DNA of 64,000 nucleotides from DASQZT01 sp035638575 (GCA_035638575.1 DASQZT010000090.1:1-64000), one strand, 5' to 3'; positions 34,514-44,473 are shown, numbered from the stretch's first letter. Notes: a model not told the origin generated them from the sequence alone. Program-made: numbers and translations.

Positions 34514-35437
34514 CTACCGCGGCGGCGGAAGCGTGGAAGAAGCCGCGGGCTTGCCGTCCACGGTATCGATCTCCATCATCTCGACGCGCGTACCGTCCGG
34601 GTCGAACAGGCCCACCTGCCGCTTGTTGTCCACGCCCAGGTTGATTTTCATCTCGCGCGCGTAGTTCTTTCGCGCGGGCCGCGCTTCGAGGGTCGCCACG
34701 GCCTTCGCGATATCGGGCACGACCAGGCAGATGTGGTGCGGGCTGCCGCGCCGGTCCGGCGGCGGAAGATCCTTATAGAGCATGAACTCCACGTGGTTGT
34801 CGCCATCCGGCACGCGCATGTTGACCCAGGCCAGTGTCGTGGCGGTGAGGCTGTTGCCGCGCCACGTCTCGTGGCAGCCCAGGATCCCGCCGTAGAACCG
34901 CGCGGCCGCGTCGAGGTTGCCCACGAGGATTCCCGCATGCATCATCCGGTCGGAAATGCGCGTCGCGGGCATGTGCTTGCCGGTGTCTTTGCCAGTCCAG
35001 CTATCGGGCAGGTATTCGACGATCTCCACGGTGTGGCCGTCGGGATCGACGACCGAGATCTTCCGATTGCCGATGCGGTTCACGGTCACCTGGTCCGGCA
35101 CTTTGACGCCGCGCGAAGCCAGGTACCGCCGCATGCGTTCGACGTCATCGGTGTAGAGCCCCAAGTGGTTCAACTGGCCCTCGCCCCGGTTCGGTTCGTT
35201 CACCAGCTCGACGTACTGATGGTCGTTGATTTTCAGGAAGGCCATCTGCACCGTGCCATCGGGCTTAGGCAGCGTGAAGGACTCCTCGTACCCGAGAAAG
35301 TCCTCATAAAATGCGCGCGCCTTCGCCAGGTCGCCGACGAAGATGGAGTAGTGGGCCACACCGAAAACTTTCGGCCGCGCCGGAGGCGCCTGGGCGGAAA
35401 GCGACAAGCACATCAGAAACCCGAAAATATACCTCAT
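34514..35437 (-). CDS. Exported VOC (glyoxalase/bleomycin-resistance) family protein
   Basis: The 307-residue protein has a signal peptide (about 1-17, MRYIFGFLMCLSLSAQAP) and two VOC modules (about 24-150 and 160-295): HYSIFVGDLAKARAFYEDFL with VDPDGHTVEIVEYLPD, and HAGILVGNLDAAARFYGGIL with FDPDGTRVEMMEID. His and Glu residues at the usual metal positions are visible in both. VOC enzymes include dioxygenases, epimerases and lyases, so the reaction is open. ATG 35437 gives the clean signal. It is convergent with the pseudogene and divergent from the lamin-tail protein. Confidence 0.85.
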   Translation of the reverse strand: MRYIFGFLMCLSLSAQAPPARPKVFGVAHYSIFVGDLAKARAFYEDFLGYEESFTLPKPDGTVQMAFLKINDHQYVELVNEPNRGEGQLNHLGLYTDDVERMRRYLASRGVKVPDQVTVNRIGNRKISVVDPDGHTVEIVEYLPDSWTGKDTGKHMPATRISDRMMHAGILVGNLDAAARFYGGILGCHETWRGNSLTATTLAWVNMRVPDGDNHVEFMLYKDLPPPDRRGSPHHICLVVPDIAKAVATLEARPARKNYAREMKINLGVDNKRQVGLFDPDGTRVEMMEIDTVDGKPAASSTLPPPR

Positions 35438-35631
35438 GGGTTTCAGGGTAAGTCGCCGCGGCAGGCTGAGGCAAGCGCCACGGCGGCGGTTGGAAAATCC
35501 TGGAGCAATGGGAATAAAAGGTCCCAATCAGACGGCTGGACGTATAATCGTTGGGGAACAGTAAGCCAAACGGAGATCCTGGCTGCGAACCGGTCTCAGG
35601 CAGAGGTCACGCCGTCGGCGGAGGTTGTGCG

Positions 35632-37866
35632 ATGAGGGTCCGGTTCGGGTTGTTTCTCCTGTGTGCGTTCGTGTGTGCGGTGCCGCATATTACCGCTCAG
35701 AGCGGAACGTCAGGCATAGTGATCAGCCAGGTGTATGGAGGGGGCGGTAACTCCGGGGCCACGCTGCGGAATGACTTTATAGAACTTTTCAATCGTGGCG
35801 GCGCGCCGATTACGGTTACCGGCTGGTCTGTCCAATATGCCTCGGCAACAGGAACCAGTTGGGACCTTACGGCGCTCAACGGCGTTATCCAGCCCGGTCA
35901 ATACTATCTGATTCAGGAAGCGCAGGGCACCGGCGGATCGGCGTCGCTGCCCACACCCGATATTTCGGGTGGTATCAACTTGAGTGCCACCGACGGCAAG
36001 ATAGCCCTTGTGAACAATTCGACGGACCTGAACGGGGCGGCTCCCTCAGGCCCCCAGATCATCGACTTCCTGGGCTACGGCGGGGCAAACGCCGCTGAGG
36101 GAAGTCCCGTTGCGGCGCTCGACAATATTACGGCGGCAATCCGCAAGTCTGGCGGCTGCACCGGCGCCAACAACAATCGGGCAGATTTCAGCTTGGGTTC
36201 ACCCGCGCCTCGGAACAGTCATTCGCCCATAAATCTCTGCTCACCCATCCCTTCCAAGGCGGACCTGGTGGTGACGGCGCTGGCGGCGCCCACCAGCGGA
36301 ACGGTTGGCGGCACTCTGACCCCAACGACGACGACAGTGAAGAACCAGGGCGGGGCGGCAGCGGGACCGTTCCGCGTGGGATTCTACTTGTCACCCAGCG
36401 CGAGCATGACGTCCTCGACAGTGTCCACGGGAACGTATTGCACAGTGAGTAACGGGCTGGCGGCGGGCAGCACCTTCAGTTGCAGCAATAGCATCGGGAT
36501 TCCATCGAATCTGCCGCCGGGCGCCTGGTATCTGCTGGCAGTGGCGGACGACCAGGGTCAGGTGGACGAATCGGACAAGACCAACAACCTGCGCGCGTCC
36601 GATAGCGGCGCCATCACTCTGAGCGGCGCGGCGGGCGGCGGGCAGCCGTGCGGCGTAGAGCGCTGGCCGGTAAAGACCGGGACGGATGCCGATGCCAAAC
36701 TGGTGAACCTGAACAATGTCACTCCCACGACGATCGCGAACCTGGTGGCCCTGTCGGCGCCTTCGAACAAACCGGAGAGCAACCGCGTGCAGCCGACCGA
36801 AACAACCCTGTTTGTGCTGGGCGCCACCCTGACCGAGTACACGCTCGAAGACGATTCCGACTACCACCTTGTGCTCTCGGACCCGGCCGGAAAGACCATG
36901 ATTGCCGAGATTCCCAGCCCAAACTGCATAGGCTCGCTCAGTCCGTTCGCCGCGGGCATCGCCAGCGCCCGCCCGGAGTTCGATGCCCGCTTTACAGCCA
37001 GTACCGATTTCAAGACCGCTGACATTCAGGTAAAGGTCACTGGCGTTGGATTCTTCGATTTTGTGCACGGCCAGACGGGTGTAGCGCCGAATGGGATCGA
37101 ACTGCACCCGGTGCTGGACATCATCTTCAACCCAACGCCAACGATCACGTCGGTCAACACCGCCGGCGGCTTTCCAAACATCGCGCAGAATGACTGGATC
37201 GAGATCAAGGGGATAGGCCTCGCTCCTTATGCTGTCGGACCGAACGGAATGACGTGGAGCAGCGCGCCGGAGTTCGCCGCCGGAAAAATGCCCACCCAAC
37301 TCAGCAACGTTAGCGTCAAGGTCAATGGGAAACCCGCGTACGTGTACTACATCAGCGAGACACAGATCAACGTTCTCACGCCACTGGACGGCGCCCAGGG
37401 TCAGGTGCCGGTCGTCGTGACAAATGCAACGAACGCCAGTACGGCCTTTGCCGCGACCCTTGGCGCCGTGGCGCCCTCCTTTCTCCTATTCGGCGCTAGT
37501 AAGTACGTCGTTGCCACTCACGCCAACGGATCGCTGCTGGGCCCAGTGTCGATATCGGCCCCCGGCTATTCCTTTACGCCGGCCCAACCGGGGGAGACGA
37601 TCATCCTATATGCCGCCGGGTTCGGACTGCCCGGTACGACCATAGTTGACGGTTCTTCGACCCAGGTCGGCGCATTGCCAGCCCTCCCCGTTATTCAGAT
37701 TGGAGAAGCCTCCGCCGAAGTGCAGTTCGCCGGCGTCATCAGCCCGGGGCTATACCAGTTCAATGTGGTGGTTCCGGCCTCGGCGTCCAATGGCGATAAC
37801 CCGGTGACCGCCAGTTACGGCGGCCTCCCGACCCCCGCCGGCTCGCTGATCGCGGTACAGCGTTGA
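35632..37866 (+). CDS. Secreted lamin-tail / CARDB / TIGR03437-type protein
   Basis: The 744-residue protein has a signal peptide (about 1-23) and a lamin-tail-like domain (about 28-170: IVISQVYGGGGNSGATLRND, FIELFNRGGAPITVTGWSVQ). A CARDB-like adhesion domain follows (about 205-330: KADLVVTALAAPTSGTVGG to DKTNNLRAS), then a middle domain, and a C-terminal module of the TIGR03437 type (about 505-740: FGASKYVVATHANGSLLGPV, PGETIILYAAGFG, INVLTPLDG, SPGLYQFNVVVP). This last module is characteristic of Solibacter-type Acidobacteriota. It probably acts at the cell surface; no catalytic motif is visible. GGAGG precedes ATG 35632. Confidence 0.88.
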   Translation: MRVRFGLFLLCAFVCAVPHITAQSGTSGIVISQVYGGGGNSGATLRNDFIELFNRGGAPITVTGWSVQYASATGTSWDLTALNGVIQPGQYYLIQEAQGTGGSASLPTPDISGGINLSATDGKIALVNNSTDLNGAAPSGPQIIDFLGYGGANAAEGSPVAALDNITAAIRKSGGCTGANNNRADFSLGSPAPRNSHSPINLCSPIPSKADLVVTALAAPTSGTVGGTLTPTTTTVKNQGGAAAGPFRVGFYLSPSASMTSSTVSTGTYCTVSNGLAAGSTFSCSNSIGIPSNLPPGAWYLLAVADDQGQVDESDKTNNLRASDSGAITLSGAAGGGQPCGVERWPVKTGTDADAKLVNLNNVTPTTIANLVALSAPSNKPESNRVQPTETTLFVLGATLTEYTLEDDSDYHLVLSDPAGKTMIAEIPSPNCIGSLSPFAAGIASARPEFDARFTASTDFKTADIQVKVTGVGFFDFVHGQTGVAPNGIELHPVLDIIFNPTPTITSVNTAGGFPNIAQNDWIEIKGIGLAPYAVGPNGMTWSSAPEFAAGKMPTQLSNVSVKVNGKPAYVYYISETQINVLTPLDGAQGQVPVVVTNATNASTAFAATLGAVAPSFLLFGASKYVVATHANGSLLGPVSISAPGYSFTPAQPGETIILYAAGFGLPGTTIVDGSSTQVGALPALPVIQIGEASAEVQFAGVISPGLYQFNVVVPASASNGDNPVTASYGGLPTPAGSLIAVQR

Positions 37867-37958
37867 GCTATGCGCGGGGCGAGGCGTGCGACGCCACAAG
37901 ACAACCCGGCCCACCGATTGAGGAATCGTTTTTGATAGACTCTGTGGCGGTGACACAT

Positions 37959-40214
37959 ATGGGCTGGTATAGAATCGCTTTCTCCGGTTTGCTCTTCACG
38001 GCATTGGCCGGCGCGCAAACTCTCAACTGTAGTTTTCAAGGCTATAAGGCGCTCGACGGATTGAAAGCCGAGATGCGCGCGGGTTCCTTGGAACTGATCT
38101 GGCAGGGCGAACGGGGTCAGACCCTGCGCGCCACCCTGGGGGTCAACGGCGGCCAACCCGTGGTGCGCGAACTGGCCGTGGAGAAGAACGGCAAGTGGTC
38201 CGCTTTGGGACACGACCTCACGCCGGAATACCAGGTCACCACCGGCCGGCGGCGCATCTCCGCCCAGCAGGAGGTTCCACTGCGTCAACTGGGCATGTTT
38301 ACACCCGAAATCATTGAACGTCAGAAATGGTTTGCGTTCTGGGATGCCCCCCTGAACGTCCCCGGGCGTCCCGGCAGCAATGCGGCCGTCGATCTGCCGC
38401 GCAAACCCGAAGAGATCCAGCGCGCCCCGGCCACCTTTCAAATCACCGGCTGCCAGGTCGATACCGATGGCGCCCGCATCGAAGCGAATTTCCCGGGAGT
38501 CTCGCTCGGCCTCTTCTCCGGAGGCCTGCGCTACACCGTGTATCGCGGCACCAACCTGATTCGCCAGGAGGTGATCGCCAAAACCGACGCACCGTCGGTG
38601 GCCTACAAGTTCGCCGCCGGCCTCAAGGGATTCAGCATCGGCAACGATACGCGCCTGATGTGGCGCGATATCGCCCGCGGCTGGCAGCACTACCTGTTCG
38701 GCGGCGAAGTCAATACCGATGCCGTGGCAGTGAAGACGCGCAACCGGGTGGAAATCATCGAAAGCGGCGCGGGCTCGGTGGCCGTCTTCCCCGCATCCCA
38801 CAAGTTCTTCTTCTCGCGCGAAGTGGAATCCAACCTCGGATACAACTACTACCGTAAGGACAGCGACACCACTTTCGCCGTGGGAGTGCGCCAGGCCGAT
38901 CGCGAGGAATCGTTCAAGCCTTACGGCAAAACCGACGCCGTCTGGCAGCGCCGCGTCAGCCAGGCGCGCGAATTCGAGGAGAACTTCGCGCTGTACAACG
39001 CTCCTCCGGGCAGCATGCAGCGGATGGCCGTCTACTTCTATCTGGACTCGGGCAACGCGGAGGCCGCCCAACAGGCGGTGATGGCCTTCACCCACGACGA
39101 TGTCTACAAACCCCTGCCCGGCTACCAGGTGATGGTCAGCCACTTCCACTTCCATTTAAACGAGGAGTTGACCGACGCCGGCACCCTCGATTACGAGCCG
39201 CAGTGGATTCCGACGTTCAAAGCGCTGGGCATCAATATCGCCGCGTTGTGCGACTTCCACGCCGATTCGCATCCCACCGATACGGGCAAGATTCGTCTGG
39301 ACGAGCAGCGCGTCTACTTCGAGGGCAGCGCCCGCCTCTCGGATCGCGATTTCCTGATCATCCCCGGCGAAGAGCCCGACGCCACTCTGGGCGGCCACTA
39401 CATGTTCCTATTCCCCAAGCCGATCTACTACACGCACGCTCCGCTGCGGCGCGCGGGTTCCACACAGCCGGCGCCGCCGGAGCAACCGTACGTCGAAAAC
39501 ATCGCGCCCTACGGCAAGGTCTATCACACATCGTCCCCCGAAACCGAAATGCGGATGCTCAACGACGAGCACGCCCTCATGTGGCAGACTCACCCGCGAA
39601 CCAAGAGTTCCGACGGCTACCCGGATGCGGTGAAGGACAAACCACACTTTCTCAGCGACCGTTTCGCCGGCGCGTCCTTCCAGTCGCTGCCCGTCGATCA
39701 ATCCCAGAAGCGTCTCTGCGAGGTGCGCTGCCTCGACCTGCTGGACGATATGAACAACTGGGCGGGCGCCAAATACCTGATCGCCGAGGGCGACACTTAC
39801 ACCAAGTCCCCGGAAGACGAGACCTTTCCGCAACTGGACGTCAACTACGTCAAGCTCGACCGCCTGCCGAAGTTCTCCGACGGTTGGACGCCGGTGCTGG
39901 ATGCCCTTCGCGCCGGCAACTTCTTTGTGACCTCGGGCGAAGTTCTGCTGCACGACTACTCGATTCAGGGGGCGGGCGGCAAGCGCACCTTCGTCGCCGA
40001 CGTGGATTGGACCTGGCCCGCCGAATTCGTCGAGTTGGTTTGGGGCGACGGCAAGACCAGCGGCCGCGAAATCATGTCCGCGACGTCGCTGGCGCCTTTC
40101 TCGCGCCATCACTACAGCATCCCGTTCGATGCCGCCGGCAAGAAATGGATCCGTTTCGCCGCGTGGGATTCGGCGGGCAACGGAGCATTCACGGAGCCAG
40201 TGCATTTGCAGTGA
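37959..40214 (+). CDS. Exported PHP-like protein
   Basis: The 751-residue protein has a signal peptide (about 1-19, FSGLLFTALAGAQ), a long N-terminal beta-rich region (to about 385), and then a PHP-type metal-binding motif in VSHFHFHLNEEL with LCDFHADSHPTDTGKIRLDE and FLIIPGEEPDATLGGHYMF further on. PHP-domain hydrolases use such His/Asp clusters to cut phosphoesters or other substrates. The C-terminal part (about 620-750) is beta-rich. No close family was recognised, and a role in processing an organic ester or sugar is a guess. ATG 37959 gives the best signal peptide; longer in-frame openings exist. Confidence 0.65.
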   Translation: MGWYRIAFSGLLFTALAGAQTLNCSFQGYKALDGLKAEMRAGSLELIWQGERGQTLRATLGVNGGQPVVRELAVEKNGKWSALGHDLTPEYQVTTGRRRISAQQEVPLRQLGMFTPEIIERQKWFAFWDAPLNVPGRPGSNAAVDLPRKPEEIQRAPATFQITGCQVDTDGARIEANFPGVSLGLFSGGLRYTVYRGTNLIRQEVIAKTDAPSVAYKFAAGLKGFSIGNDTRLMWRDIARGWQHYLFGGEVNTDAVAVKTRNRVEIIESGAGSVAVFPASHKFFFSREVESNLGYNYYRKDSDTTFAVGVRQADREESFKPYGKTDAVWQRRVSQAREFEENFALYNAPPGSMQRMAVYFYLDSGNAEAAQQAVMAFTHDDVYKPLPGYQVMVSHFHFHLNEELTDAGTLDYEPQWIPTFKALGINIAALCDFHADSHPTDTGKIRLDEQRVYFEGSARLSDRDFLIIPGEEPDATLGGHYMFLFPKPIYYTHAPLRRAGSTQPAPPEQPYVENIAPYGKVYHTSSPETEMRMLNDEHALMWQTHPRTKSSDGYPDAVKDKPHFLSDRFAGASFQSLPVDQSQKRLCEVRCLDLLDDMNNWAGAKYLIAEGDTYTKSPEDETFPQLDVNYVKLDRLPKFSDGWTPVLDALRAGNFFVTSGEVLLHDYSIQGAGGKRTFVADVDWTWPAEFVELVWGDGKTSGREIMSATSLAPFSRHHYSIPFDAAGKKWIRFAAWDSAGNGAFTEPVHLQ

Positions 40215-40401
40215 ACGATGCTTCCCGACGGGATGCCGCGGCCGACCGCGTTTGTCCCTGGTGGATCGGATACCTGCTGGCATGTCCGCTACGGCGGTGG
40301 GCCCACCGGCAGGGCCGTCGCCGTGGGCCGCAGAGCACAAGCTACCCTCAATTGGTGTAGTGTTTAAGTTGCGCGCAAGTTTCATACGAGAGGATTCCGA
40401 T

Positions 40402-41838
40402 ATGGGATTTCGATTTTCACGACGAAAGATGATGCAGGGGGTGGGTGGCGCCGCCCTGGCGCAGTCCCTCGAGACTGCCGAGGCAGCGCCCGCGCCGCGC
40501 AAATGGCCGATTGAGGAAGGTCCGGACACGCCCAAAATCTGCCTATCGTTGGGAGACGGCGGCGGGCCTCTGCCTGCCAGTATGCGGCCAGAGGCTCCGG
40601 TCGCGGTTGCTCCGGGCGCGGCGGGTCCTGGAGCTGCGGCGGGCCGGGGAGGAAGAGGCGGTGGTGGCGGAGGCGGCTACGGCGGATTTCTTCCGCCCAA
40701 GACGGAAGCCGCACCGGTTCCACCCGCGGATGCGGCTGGACGCGGAGGCCGGGGCGGTTTCGGCGGCAATCCCGCCGCCAGCTATCAGCGCATCCGCCAA
40801 CTTGGCGTGACTCACCTGCTGGGCGTCGGAATCGGGGGCTCGCCCTGGACCGAAGAGAACGTACGCCGCGCCGTCCAGACCGCCAAGGATGCCGGATTGG
40901 TGGCCTACAACGCGATGATCAACCTCCCCAGCAGCGTCATCTACGGCAAGGAAACCCGGGCCAAGGAGATGGAGCCGTTCCTCGCATCCATCGAGGCCGC
41001 CGGGAAGGGCGGGCTGACGGTGGTGGAGTACAACTTCTACGCGCACCGCGCCATCGAGGGCTATTACGAGACAGTGGGCAGGGCCAAGGCGGGCTACACG
41101 GGTTTCGACTACGAGCTCGAATTACTGGTAAACGAGAACGGCGCCGTGGTGCAGCCGATCTACCGGGACGAAAACGGACAGATCACGCCCGAGACACTGG
41201 CCGAGTTCCCGAACGCCAAAAAGGTGAAGTTCAAGGACCTGCCGCCGCTGGCCAACGAAGGAGCGCACAACCTGCAAGAGATTTGGGCCAACATCACCTG
41301 GTTTCTGAAAGCCGCGGTTCCCGCCGCCGAAAAAGCGGGCGTGCGCCTGGCACTCCATCCCAACGATCCTCCGGCGCCGATCAGCCGCGGATCGCAGCAG
41401 ATCATGGGAACGGTGGCGGGCTGGAAGCATCTCATCGAGATCGTCAACAGCCCGGCGAACGGCATCACCTTCGACTGCGGAGTGACCCGGGAGATGGGCG
41501 ACGACCCGGTGCCGGTGGCCGATTACTTCGCCAGCCGGAAGCGCATCAACCACGTGCACTTCCGCAACGTGCAGGTAGTCAAGCCTTACGAGAAATACCA
41601 GGAGGTCTTCATCGATGCGGGCATGGGCGACATGTTCGGCGTCATGAAGGCGCTGGTGAAGAACAAATATACGGGGACGATTTACCCCGAGCATCCGCGC
41701 GCGCTGGACGCCGACAGGGACCGGGTAGCGCCCGGCGGCCGCCTGGGCGGCTATCCCGGCGGCGGAGGGTACACGGGCATCACTTACAGCGTGGCCTACA
41801 CCAGGGCCATGATGCAGGCGGCCCTGGAGTCGGTGTAA
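40402..41838 (+). CDS. Mannonate-dehydratase-like TIM-barrel protein with Tat signal and Gly/Arg-rich insert
   Basis: The 478-residue protein begins with a twin-arginine signal (FSRRKMMQGVGGAAL). The barrel resembles mannonate dehydratase (UxuA): NLQEIWANITWFLKAAVPAA, GVRLALHPNDPP, ITFDCGVTREMG and RINHVHFRNVQV. UxuA converts D-mannonate to 2-keto-3-deoxygluconate in glucuronate catabolism. Between strands one and two (about 73-131) sits a low-complexity insert rich in Gly and Arg (GRGGRGGGGGGGYGG and GRGGRGGFGG) flanking an Ala/Pro stretch. UxuA enzymes are normally cytosolic and about 350-400 residues long, so export and the insert are unusual. GAGAGG precedes the ATG at nine bases. Confidence 0.8.
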   Translation: MGFRFSRRKMMQGVGGAALAQSLETAEAAPAPRKWPIEEGPDTPKICLSLGDGGGPLPASMRPEAPVAVAPGAAGPGAAAGRGGRGGGGGGGYGGFLPPKTEAAPVPPADAAGRGGRGGFGGNPAASYQRIRQLGVTHLLGVGIGGSPWTEENVRRAVQTAKDAGLVAYNAMINLPSSVIYGKETRAKEMEPFLASIEAAGKGGLTVVEYNFYAHRAIEGYYETVGRAKAGYTGFDYELELLVNENGAVVQPIYRDENGQITPETLAEFPNAKKVKFKDLPPLANEGAHNLQEIWANITWFLKAAVPAAEKAGVRLALHPNDPPAPISRGSQQIMGTVAGWKHLIEIVNSPANGITFDCGVTREMGDDPVPVADYFASRKRINHVHFRNVQVVKPYEKYQEVFIDAGMGDMFGVMKALVKNKYTGTIYPEHPRALDADRDRVAPGGRLGGYPGGGGYTGITYSVAYTRAMMQAALESV

Positions 41839-42097
41839 CAACGCGCGGCGGCAGGAAGTAAGGCGACATTGGGCCGGGGCCCGGGGTGCGCTCTCGCGAG
41901 GTCCGGCCACACTGACAAGACGGGCGTCAAGCGCGACGGAATGGAAAGCTCAAGGGAAGGTAACCCCACTTTAATGCCGCTTACCGTCCCCGCCGATATA
42001 CAACACGCTGTTTTGGAACGCGTCTCCGCCCAACTTGGGAAAATGTTTTTTGTTTTTCCCCGTAGTTGGATACCACCCTTCACGGGTCTTTGTATTG

Positions 42098-43735
42098 ATG
42101 AGCGGTAGAATCGCGCACTGGACGTGGTTGCTGCTGTCCAGCGCGGGCGTGGCGTTTGCCGCGCCGATGCTGCGCCTGTCACAGACCGTGGCGACCCCGC
42201 AGGCCAATGTAATCCAGGCCTACAATGCGGGCGATGGGACGCTATCCCCAGGAGTCTCGGTCCCCTCCGGAGTGCCTTGGTTGACCGCCTCCCTGGGCGG
42301 TGCATGCCCATCCGGGAGTCCGCCGCAGTGCGTTTTGATCCAGTTCAACTTCAACACGGCAGAGTTGGCGCAAGGAATCTACACGGCCAATGTGACGGTG
42401 TATGCGCCGGGCGCCGTGGATTCGCCGCAGAGCGTAATCGCGACGGCGCTGGTGGGAGATAATCCGGGCGCAGCGGCGGACTCTTATCTAACCCCGGGAG
42501 TAGTGATCATCGGGTATTCGTGTGGATTCGATCTTAGCCCCCCCACGGTGAATACGCAGGACGGGGGTACGTGGCTGACCGTGGCAGCTGAGAGCGAGGG
42601 CACGTTCGGGTTCGACTATTACATCGATTTAGCTCCGCCCCTAACCATGGCGCCAACGAACTATACGGGCAAGGTTGCATGCGGTCAGACAGCCAATGTC
42701 CCCGTCACGATGCATTTGACGGCGCAGCCTCTAGCCGTTCCTGCGCCAGGCCAGATCGCGATGACTGTCGTGCAAGGTGGTCCGCCACTGGCCTATCCGT
42801 TTCTGCCGGCCATCTCGCTCAATCCGGCGGGAGCAATCGTCGCGACCAGTGTGACCGCGAGTGGCGCCGGCATCAGCGCTTCCCTTTTGGGAGGGAATGT
42901 GGCGGTTACCGTGGACCCAGGTTCGCTACAGCCGGGCCCCATTAACGGGTCCGTGACGATCGGATGTGGCGCGGCAAGCTGTCCCGTAGTGGTGCCAGTG
43001 AGCCTGACAGTCTCCAGCCCAGGCCCGCCGGTCATCACCGGCTGTGGGCTTTTTCCCGGTTCGGGCGTCTGTGATTTCAGTCTTGGTGTGTTTGACAACG
43101 TGACATTCACATCAGGTCCATTTGCGCCCGGCGAAGTGCTAGTCGTCCGGGGAGTGGGCCTATCGGATGCTCCACCTGCGTACGCGAACGGACCTCCGCT
43201 GCCGACCACACTGGGAGGAGCCCTCGTGCTTTTCAATGGCACACCCGCTCCTTTGTATTACTCTTCGTCGAACCAGATCGCGTTCCAGTTGCCGTCGGCC
43301 ACGTCAACCTCGCAGCCGAATCAGATTCAGGTGCGCGACGGCCAGTCCAGCGCTTTCGTCACGGTGCAGGTGCAACCCCACGCTCCCCAAATCGCAGCCA
43401 TCACCGACGCGGCCTACAACCCGCTCGATGCCTACCACTCGGCGCAGGCGGGCGACACCATCATTGTTTGGGCAATCGGCCTAGGCGCAACGAATCCCGC
43501 GGTTCCGGACGGGACAGCCGCGCCTTCCAATACGCTGGCGATCGCCTCCGCTGTCCCGGCAGTGCAGTTCGGTTCCAGCCCCGCGGTGAACCCCAGTTTC
43601 GCCGGTCTCAGCCCCGGAACCGTGGGACTCTACCAGATCAATGTCACAATTCCGGCCGCCCTGAGCGGAAATCTCGCCGTCAAACTGGTCTATCCCGATG
43701 CGGTAAGCAACGCTGTTCCGATAGCTATTCGCTAG
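42098..43735 (+). CDS. Secreted TIGR03437-type protein
   Basis: The 545-residue protein has a signal peptide (about 1-22, WTWLLLSSAGVAFAAP). Beta-sandwich modules rich in Pro/Gly/Thr follow (about 30-310), resembling BACON-like repeats (VPWLTASLGGACPSG, GTWLTVAAESEG). The C-terminal module is of the TIGR03437 type (about 330-545: GEVLVVRGVGLSDAPP, LYYSSSNQIAFQLP, AQAGDTIIVWAIGLGATNPA, VGLYQINVTIPAALSG). A surface or extracellular binding role is likely. ATG 42098 was chosen for the signal peptide; the 259 bases before it hold no other gene. Composition is slightly less GC-rich than the neighbours. Confidence 0.85.
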   Translation: MSGRIAHWTWLLLSSAGVAFAAPMLRLSQTVATPQANVIQAYNAGDGTLSPGVSVPSGVPWLTASLGGACPSGSPPQCVLIQFNFNTAELAQGIYTANVTVYAPGAVDSPQSVIATALVGDNPGAAADSYLTPGVVIIGYSCGFDLSPPTVNTQDGGTWLTVAAESEGTFGFDYYIDLAPPLTMAPTNYTGKVACGQTANVPVTMHLTAQPLAVPAPGQIAMTVVQGGPPLAYPFLPAISLNPAGAIVATSVTASGAGISASLLGGNVAVTVDPGSLQPGPINGSVTIGCGAASCPVVVPVSLTVSSPGPPVITGCGLFPGSGVCDFSLGVFDNVTFTSGPFAPGEVLVVRGVGLSDAPPAYANGPPLPTTLGGALVLFNGTPAPLYYSSSNQIAFQLPSATSTSQPNQIQVRDGQSSAFVTVQVQPHAPQIAAITDAAYNPLDAYHSAQAGDTIIVWAIGLGATNPAVPDGTAAPSNTLAIASAVPAVQFGSSPAVNPSFAGLSPGTVGLYQINVTIPAALSGNLAVKLVYPDAVSNAVPIAIR

Positions 43736-43842
43736 ACAGATTGGCCGCGCTGGCGTTCGGCCATCTATTGCTCCGGTCCGGGTCTCCGTACATGACTTGT
43801 GGACGAAAGACGGAGTTTGCGGAAACTCACGGGCGGCAGCAG

Positions 43843-44178
43843 CTAGCCAATCAGCTCGAGCAACCCGTCTACCAACTGGTCCAGCATCTCAGGACCGAGG
43901 GTCGCGATCCTCTTGCCAAGACGATCGATAGAAATTGTCCGAATTTGTGAGATCTTCACCCATGAGGACTTGGGCAGCATTTCCGAGGGAAGTGCCATCG
44001 TCAATGGGAATCCGGCCCTTTGCGCCTGACTTGTGATTGCCATCGCGATTACGGTTTCGGACTTCCTGTTGAACAGGTCGTGGCTGAGAATCAGTACCGG
44101 CCGCAATCCGGCCTGCTCGCGGCCTCGGACCGGGTTCAAGTCTGCCCAGTAGATTTCGCCTCTCAGTATTCGGGCCAA
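43843..44178 (-). CDS. MazF/PemK-family toxin (endoribonuclease)
   Basis: The 111-residue protein starts RILRGEIYWADLNPVRGREQ, has GLRPVLILSHDLFN and SWVKISQIRTISIDRLGKRI, and is the normal length for MazF/PemK toxins, which cut mRNA at short sequences. Arg and Thr/Ser residues of the family's active face (about 25-30 and 75-80) are present. The ATG lies within the antitoxin's coding end (16-base overlap), so antitoxin and toxin are coupled in the standard order. Confidence 0.9.
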   Translation of the reverse strand: MARILRGEIYWADLNPVRGREQAGLRPVLILSHDLFNRKSETVIAMAITSQAQRAGFPLTMALPSEMLPKSSWVKISQIRTISIDRLGKRIATLGPEMLDQLVDGLLELIG

Positions 44179-44396
44179 GCGCGGTCTCCCAAACCCTGTT
44201 CGGCTAACTGCACTTCCTCTTGCGGGTCGATCTTAGCCAACTCGCGCGCGAGCCGGGTCCGCTTCTCGCGCTCACTCAGCAGGTTCACGGCCGATTGCAG
44301 CGCCCGGCTTCGGTTCGGGTACCTACCCTCTCTGACCCACCGGTCGAGATCCGCGACGGTCCTTTGATCCAAGGTTACGGCAATCTTCTGCACCAC
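44163..44396 (-). CDS. Ribbon-helix-helix antitoxin of the MazEF-like module
   Basis: The 77-residue protein has a short N-terminal strand (QKIAVTLDQRTVADLDRWVR) and helices with PNRSRALQSAVNLLSEREKR, as in CopG/MetJ-type antitoxins that bind DNA as dimers. The C-terminal tail (ELAKIDPQEEVQLAEQGLGD) would wrap the toxin. A GTG at 44396 (or the next one) is taken as the start; no ATG lies at a fitting place. It is expected to repress its own operon. Confidence 0.82.
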   Translation of the reverse strand: MVQKIAVTLDQRTVADLDRWVREGRYPNRSRALQSAVNLLSEREKRTRLARELAKIDPQEEVQLAEQGLGDRAWPEY

Positions 44397-44473
44397 ATCT
44401 TGAGTATGACAAAATATCCTACTCGGGCGCAACCCGCGCATGGTTCACGGCAAGAAAACGGGCTTACCGTAGA

